Source of the DNA: Elizabethkingia sp. YR214
GTDB taxonomy: Bacteria > Bacteroidota > Bacteroidia > Flavobacteriales > Weeksellaceae
Length of the DNA: 64,000 bases
Reading direction: 5' to 3'
Assembly (NCBI RefSeq): GCF_003058195.1
Contig: NZ_QBUH01000001.1
Span: 310,001 to 374,000, forward strand
Part shown: piece by piece, positions 61,920 to 64,000 of the stretch
How the letters are laid out: the number at the start of each line of letters is the position of its first letter
How positions within the stretch are numbered: the stretch's first letter is position 1
The notes under the pieces: model-generated
Told to the model about the DNA's origin: nothing
Seen by the model: the letters and a program-made list of their open reading frames with translations, nothing else
Database searches by the model: none
Position numbers and translations under genes: made by a program

Positions 61920-63240
61920 CAGGTTTCGGTGGTCTCTTTTTATTTTTATGGAAATTCGCTTTACTTTTATTATTCGGCTTATTTGGTTTCTTTTCTCCCT
62001 GAGGAGCAACTTTAGCTGTATTTTCAACGTCTTGCTTCTGTCTAGGTTTAGAAACTTGTTCTACTTCCGATTTTGGCTGCGTCGGTCTGTTTTCCTGTTT
62101 ATTGTTATTATTAGGCTTCTGGCTTTTCTGTCTGTTACGGCTGTTTTTGCTTTTTCTTTCAAAACGATCCACATTATTCTCCTGAATAAGGTCTACAGTC
62201 TGCAAAGGTTTATCGTCTACCTTATAATCTTCTAATGGCGGAATCTTTTCACCTCTCTTATTCATTCCAATAAACTTCTTCACAATCTGGATATCCAAAT
62301 CGTACCAGCTCATAGAATTTTCCACATAAGCAAACCACATTTTTCGTTTGAAAACGTCGATTTTTATACAGAAAGCTCTTCCTTTTTCGGTATCTAAAAC
62401 AGTCGATGAAGATGGAAAATCACTAAGAGCATCAACATAACTATCCAGCTCATAATTAAGACAACATTTCAGTTTACCACACTGACCTGCTAATTTCTGC
62501 GGATTAATACTTAGCTGCTGGTATCTTGCAGCTTGTGTATTTACAGAGCGGAAGTCTGTTAACCACGTGGAACAGCATAATTCGCGTCCACAAGAACCTA
62601 TACCTCCTACTTTAGCAGCTTCCTGGCGATAACCAATCTGCTTCATATCAATCTTTGTACGGAAAGCAACAGCATATTCTTTAATAAGCTGTCTAAAGTC
62701 TACTCTTCCTTCCGCAGTATAATAGAATGTTATTTTTGCTCCGTCTCCCTGATATTCGATATCGGTAATCTTCATTTCAAGATTGAGATTCCGAGCAATT
62801 TTCCTTGCCTCCAGCTTAATAGCATCCTCCTTTCTACGAGCTTCCTGCCAGATTTCCACATCTTTAGCCGAAGCAACTCGGTATACTTTTAGGGCCTGAT
62901 CTTCTGAGATCTTTTTCTTTTTCATTTGGATTTTCACCAGTTCTCCAGTGAGGCTCACTACACCTATATCATGTCCGGGACTTGATTCTACTGTGATAAC
63001 ACTACCCATATGAAGCGGTAGTTTATTTACATTATGATAAAAAGCTTTACGGTCATTCTTAAACCTTACTTCTACATAATGACATTGATTCGATGTAGGC
63101 TGAGCTACATTGGATAACCAGTCAAAAACGCTTAATTTATAACTATTCCCGCAGGTATCTACATTTTCACAGCCATTCGAGGAGATTTTCGGCCCACACG
63201 AATGGGAAGAATCGCCGGATGTCTTACATCCACAACTCAT
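61906..63240 (-). CDS. ricT: RicT-like PSP1-domain protein
   Basis: The 444-residue protein has an N-terminal Cys-rich segment (MSCGCKTSGDSSHSCG), the PSP1 domain in residues 55-260 with the cysteine motifs GSCGRELCC and QCGKLKCCLNYE, and a long basic, Asn/Lys/Gln-rich disordered C-terminus (about residues 350-444). RicT (YaaT) forms an iron-sulfur complex with RicA/RicF and affects RNA turnover in Bacillus. The basic tail could bind RNA. It heads the ricT-gldH-PBP operon. Confidence 0.9.
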   Translation of the reverse strand: MSCGCKTSGDSSHSCGPKISSNGCENVDTCGNSYKLSVFDWLSNVAQPTSNQCHYVEVRFKNDRKAFYHNVNKLPLHMGSVITVESSPGHDIGVVSLTGELVKIQMKKKKISEDQALKVYRVASAKDVEIWQEARRKEDAIKLEARKIARNLNLEMKITDIEYQGDGAKITFYYTAEGRVDFRQLIKEYAVAFRTKIDMKQIGYRQEAAKVGGIGSCGRELCCSTWLTDFRSVNTQAARYQQLSINPQKLAGQCGKLKCCLNYELDSYVDALSDFPSSSTVLDTEKGRAFCIKIDVFKRKMWFAYVENSMSWYDLDIQIVKKFIGMNKRGEKIPPLEDYKVDDKPLQTVDLIQENNVDRFERKSKNSRNRQKSQKPNNNNKQENRPTQPKSEVEQVSKPRQKQDVENTAKVAPQGEKKPNKPNNKSKANFHKNKKRPPKPDAGV

Positions 63241-63586
63241 ATTTTCTATTTATATTAATTACTGCAAATTTATAATATTTTTTTGATGCTTTTTTTATTT
63301 TATATTTTTCACAATCAGGTATGTTTTAATAACATTTTCTCAAATAATAAAACCTATTATTAAAAATATAAAAACAGTACTATTTCTGAATACTCCGCTA
63401 ATTTAACAAATACAAAAATTAAACAAAAAAACAAGGCCCCTTAAACGCTCCTAATATAGTATATTTGTAGCTAAATAGTATTTTAAACATAGTTTTTCTT
63501 CCGATAAAACCTTAAATATTAACGAAGAATTAACAATTGTAAATAAAATAATTTTATATTTGAGAAAATTAATTATTCCAGTAATT
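63241..63586 (+). promoter_or_regulatory. Upstream region with two -7 boxes for the FadL-like gene
   Basis: This 346-base gap between divergent ricT and the FadL-like gene is very A+T-rich and shows no gene. Two exact TAnnTTTG boxes face the plus strand, TATATTTG at 63460-63467 and TATATTTG at 63555-63562. The second is 24 bases before the ATG and has a TTG at 63537, a shorter spacing than usual. Confidence 0.5.
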
Positions 63587-64000
63587 ATGAAAAAAGTTTT
63601 TTTATCTGTAGCACTAGCAGCAAGTATGGCAACATATGCAGGTGGTTTCAGGCTATCCTTACAAGGGGTTAAGCAACTTGCAATGGCTCATACCAGTGCT
63701 CACACAGAAGATGCCAGTGTAGCATTCTTCAACCCGGCAGGTATTTCATTTATCCCTTCTAAGCTTAGCGTTGCAGCTGGGGGCTTTGGGGTAAAAACAT
63801 CAATGACTTTTCAGAATCCTTCAACATTACAATCTTACAAAACAGACAATCCTATTAGTACTCCGATATATGCGGCAGTAACTTATAAGGTTTTAGAGAA
63901 TGTTTCTGTTGGTTTCAGTTTCACAACACCATATGGCAGCCACCTGATTTGGGATAAGAACTGGGAAGGCAGAGAAGTTGTTCAGGAACTAAATCTAAGA
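63587..64000 (+). CDS. OmpP1/FadL-family outer-membrane transporter, N-terminal part
   Basis: The gene starts at ATG 63587 and runs past the window end; 138 residues are visible. A signal peptide (MKKVFLSVALAASMATYA, cut before Gly) leads into the FadL-type N-terminal plug and first strands. The characteristic GGFRLSLQGVKQLAMAHTSA and DASVAFFNPAGISFI (the NPA hatch motif) are both present. FadL-like barrels import hydrophobic compounds such as fatty acids. The 3' end is cut by the window edge. Confidence 0.9.
   Translation, partial: MKKVFLSVALAASMATYAGGFRLSLQGVKQLAMAHTSAHTEDASVAFFNPAGISFIPSKLSVAAGGFGVKTSMTFQNPSTLQSYKTDNPISTPIYAAVTYKVLENVSVGFSFTTPYGSHLIWDKNWEGREVVQELNLR

Noticed and set aside
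1-64000. tRNA or rRNA genes in the longer gaps
   Set aside because: I looked for GGTTCAAATCC/GGTTCGAATCC-type T-loops and for rRNA-like G+C-rich stretches in the gaps and saw none. A tRNA search program would settle it.

Overview
The window is an A+T-rich bacterial chromosome segment from the phylum Bacteroidota, most likely family Weeksellaceae (Elizabethkingia or Chryseobacterium type). The evidence is the gliding-motility lipoprotein GldH, a GLPGLI-family protein, an S46 dipeptidyl peptidase, Bacteroidota-only families (DUF4251, DUF5687, the bamD-rpoZ-coaBC order), several -7 promoter boxes of the form TAnnTTTG, and the lack of strong Shine-Dalgarno sites. The species cannot be fixed from the sequence alone. 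I found no rRNA, tRNA, insertion sequence, prophage or CRISPR array. Almost everything reads as stable chromosomal backbone.

Layout. 0-9 kb: end of a DoxX-like gene, a DUF4349 lipoprotein, pgi, folD-queE, an MlaE/MlaF-type lipid ABC pair, a small outer-membrane barrel, an M48 lipoprotein protease and a DUF4251 lipoprotein. 9-13.6 kb: meaB, then a tightly packed minus-strand operon rtcB / zinc-ribbon protein / prfH / TPR protein, which looks like an RNA-repair and ribosome-rescue module with two uncharacterised partners. Upstream of it lies an autonomous short transcription unit encoding a 25-residue peptide. 13.7-16.4 kb: a monohaem cytochrome c lipoprotein and methylmalonyl-CoA mutase. 17.4-18.2 kb: three tandem promoter-gene-terminator units, each encoding a 52-55 residue double-glycine-leader peptide with four cysteines. 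18.3-24 kb: prfA, class I and class II fumarases back to back, and an ANT(6)-type aminoglycoside nucleotidyltransferase.

24-36.6 kb is mostly minus strand: an ABC exporter with a DUF5687 membrane partner, an M28 peptidase, recN, coaBC, rpoZ, bamD, then a TetR-TolC-HlyD-MFS tripartite efflux operon whose regulator promoter carries a clear palindromic operator candidate. 36.6-39 kb: tatD, tcdA, rnpA and a DUF4126 membrane protein on the plus strand. 39-46 kb: minus-strand cluster miaB, a secreted protein, a sigma-54 activator, a membrane protein, lptE and a Glu-rich TPR protein, then GLPGLI. 46-55.5 kb: DPP7-type peptidase, DUF2306, YARHG lipoprotein, YdeI-like protein, Ca2+/H+ antiporter, GNAT, a zinc protease lipoprotein, bcp/nth divergent pair and acetolactate decarboxylase. 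55.5-64 kb: DUF885 protease, SelO, a class A penicillin-binding protein, gldH, ricT and the start of a FadL/OmpP1 porin.

The most interesting items are the triplicated GG-leader cysteine peptides, the rtcB-prfH operon with an uncharacterised zinc-ribbon and TPR protein, the 25-codon mini-gene upstream of it, and the palindrome over the efflux regulator promoter.
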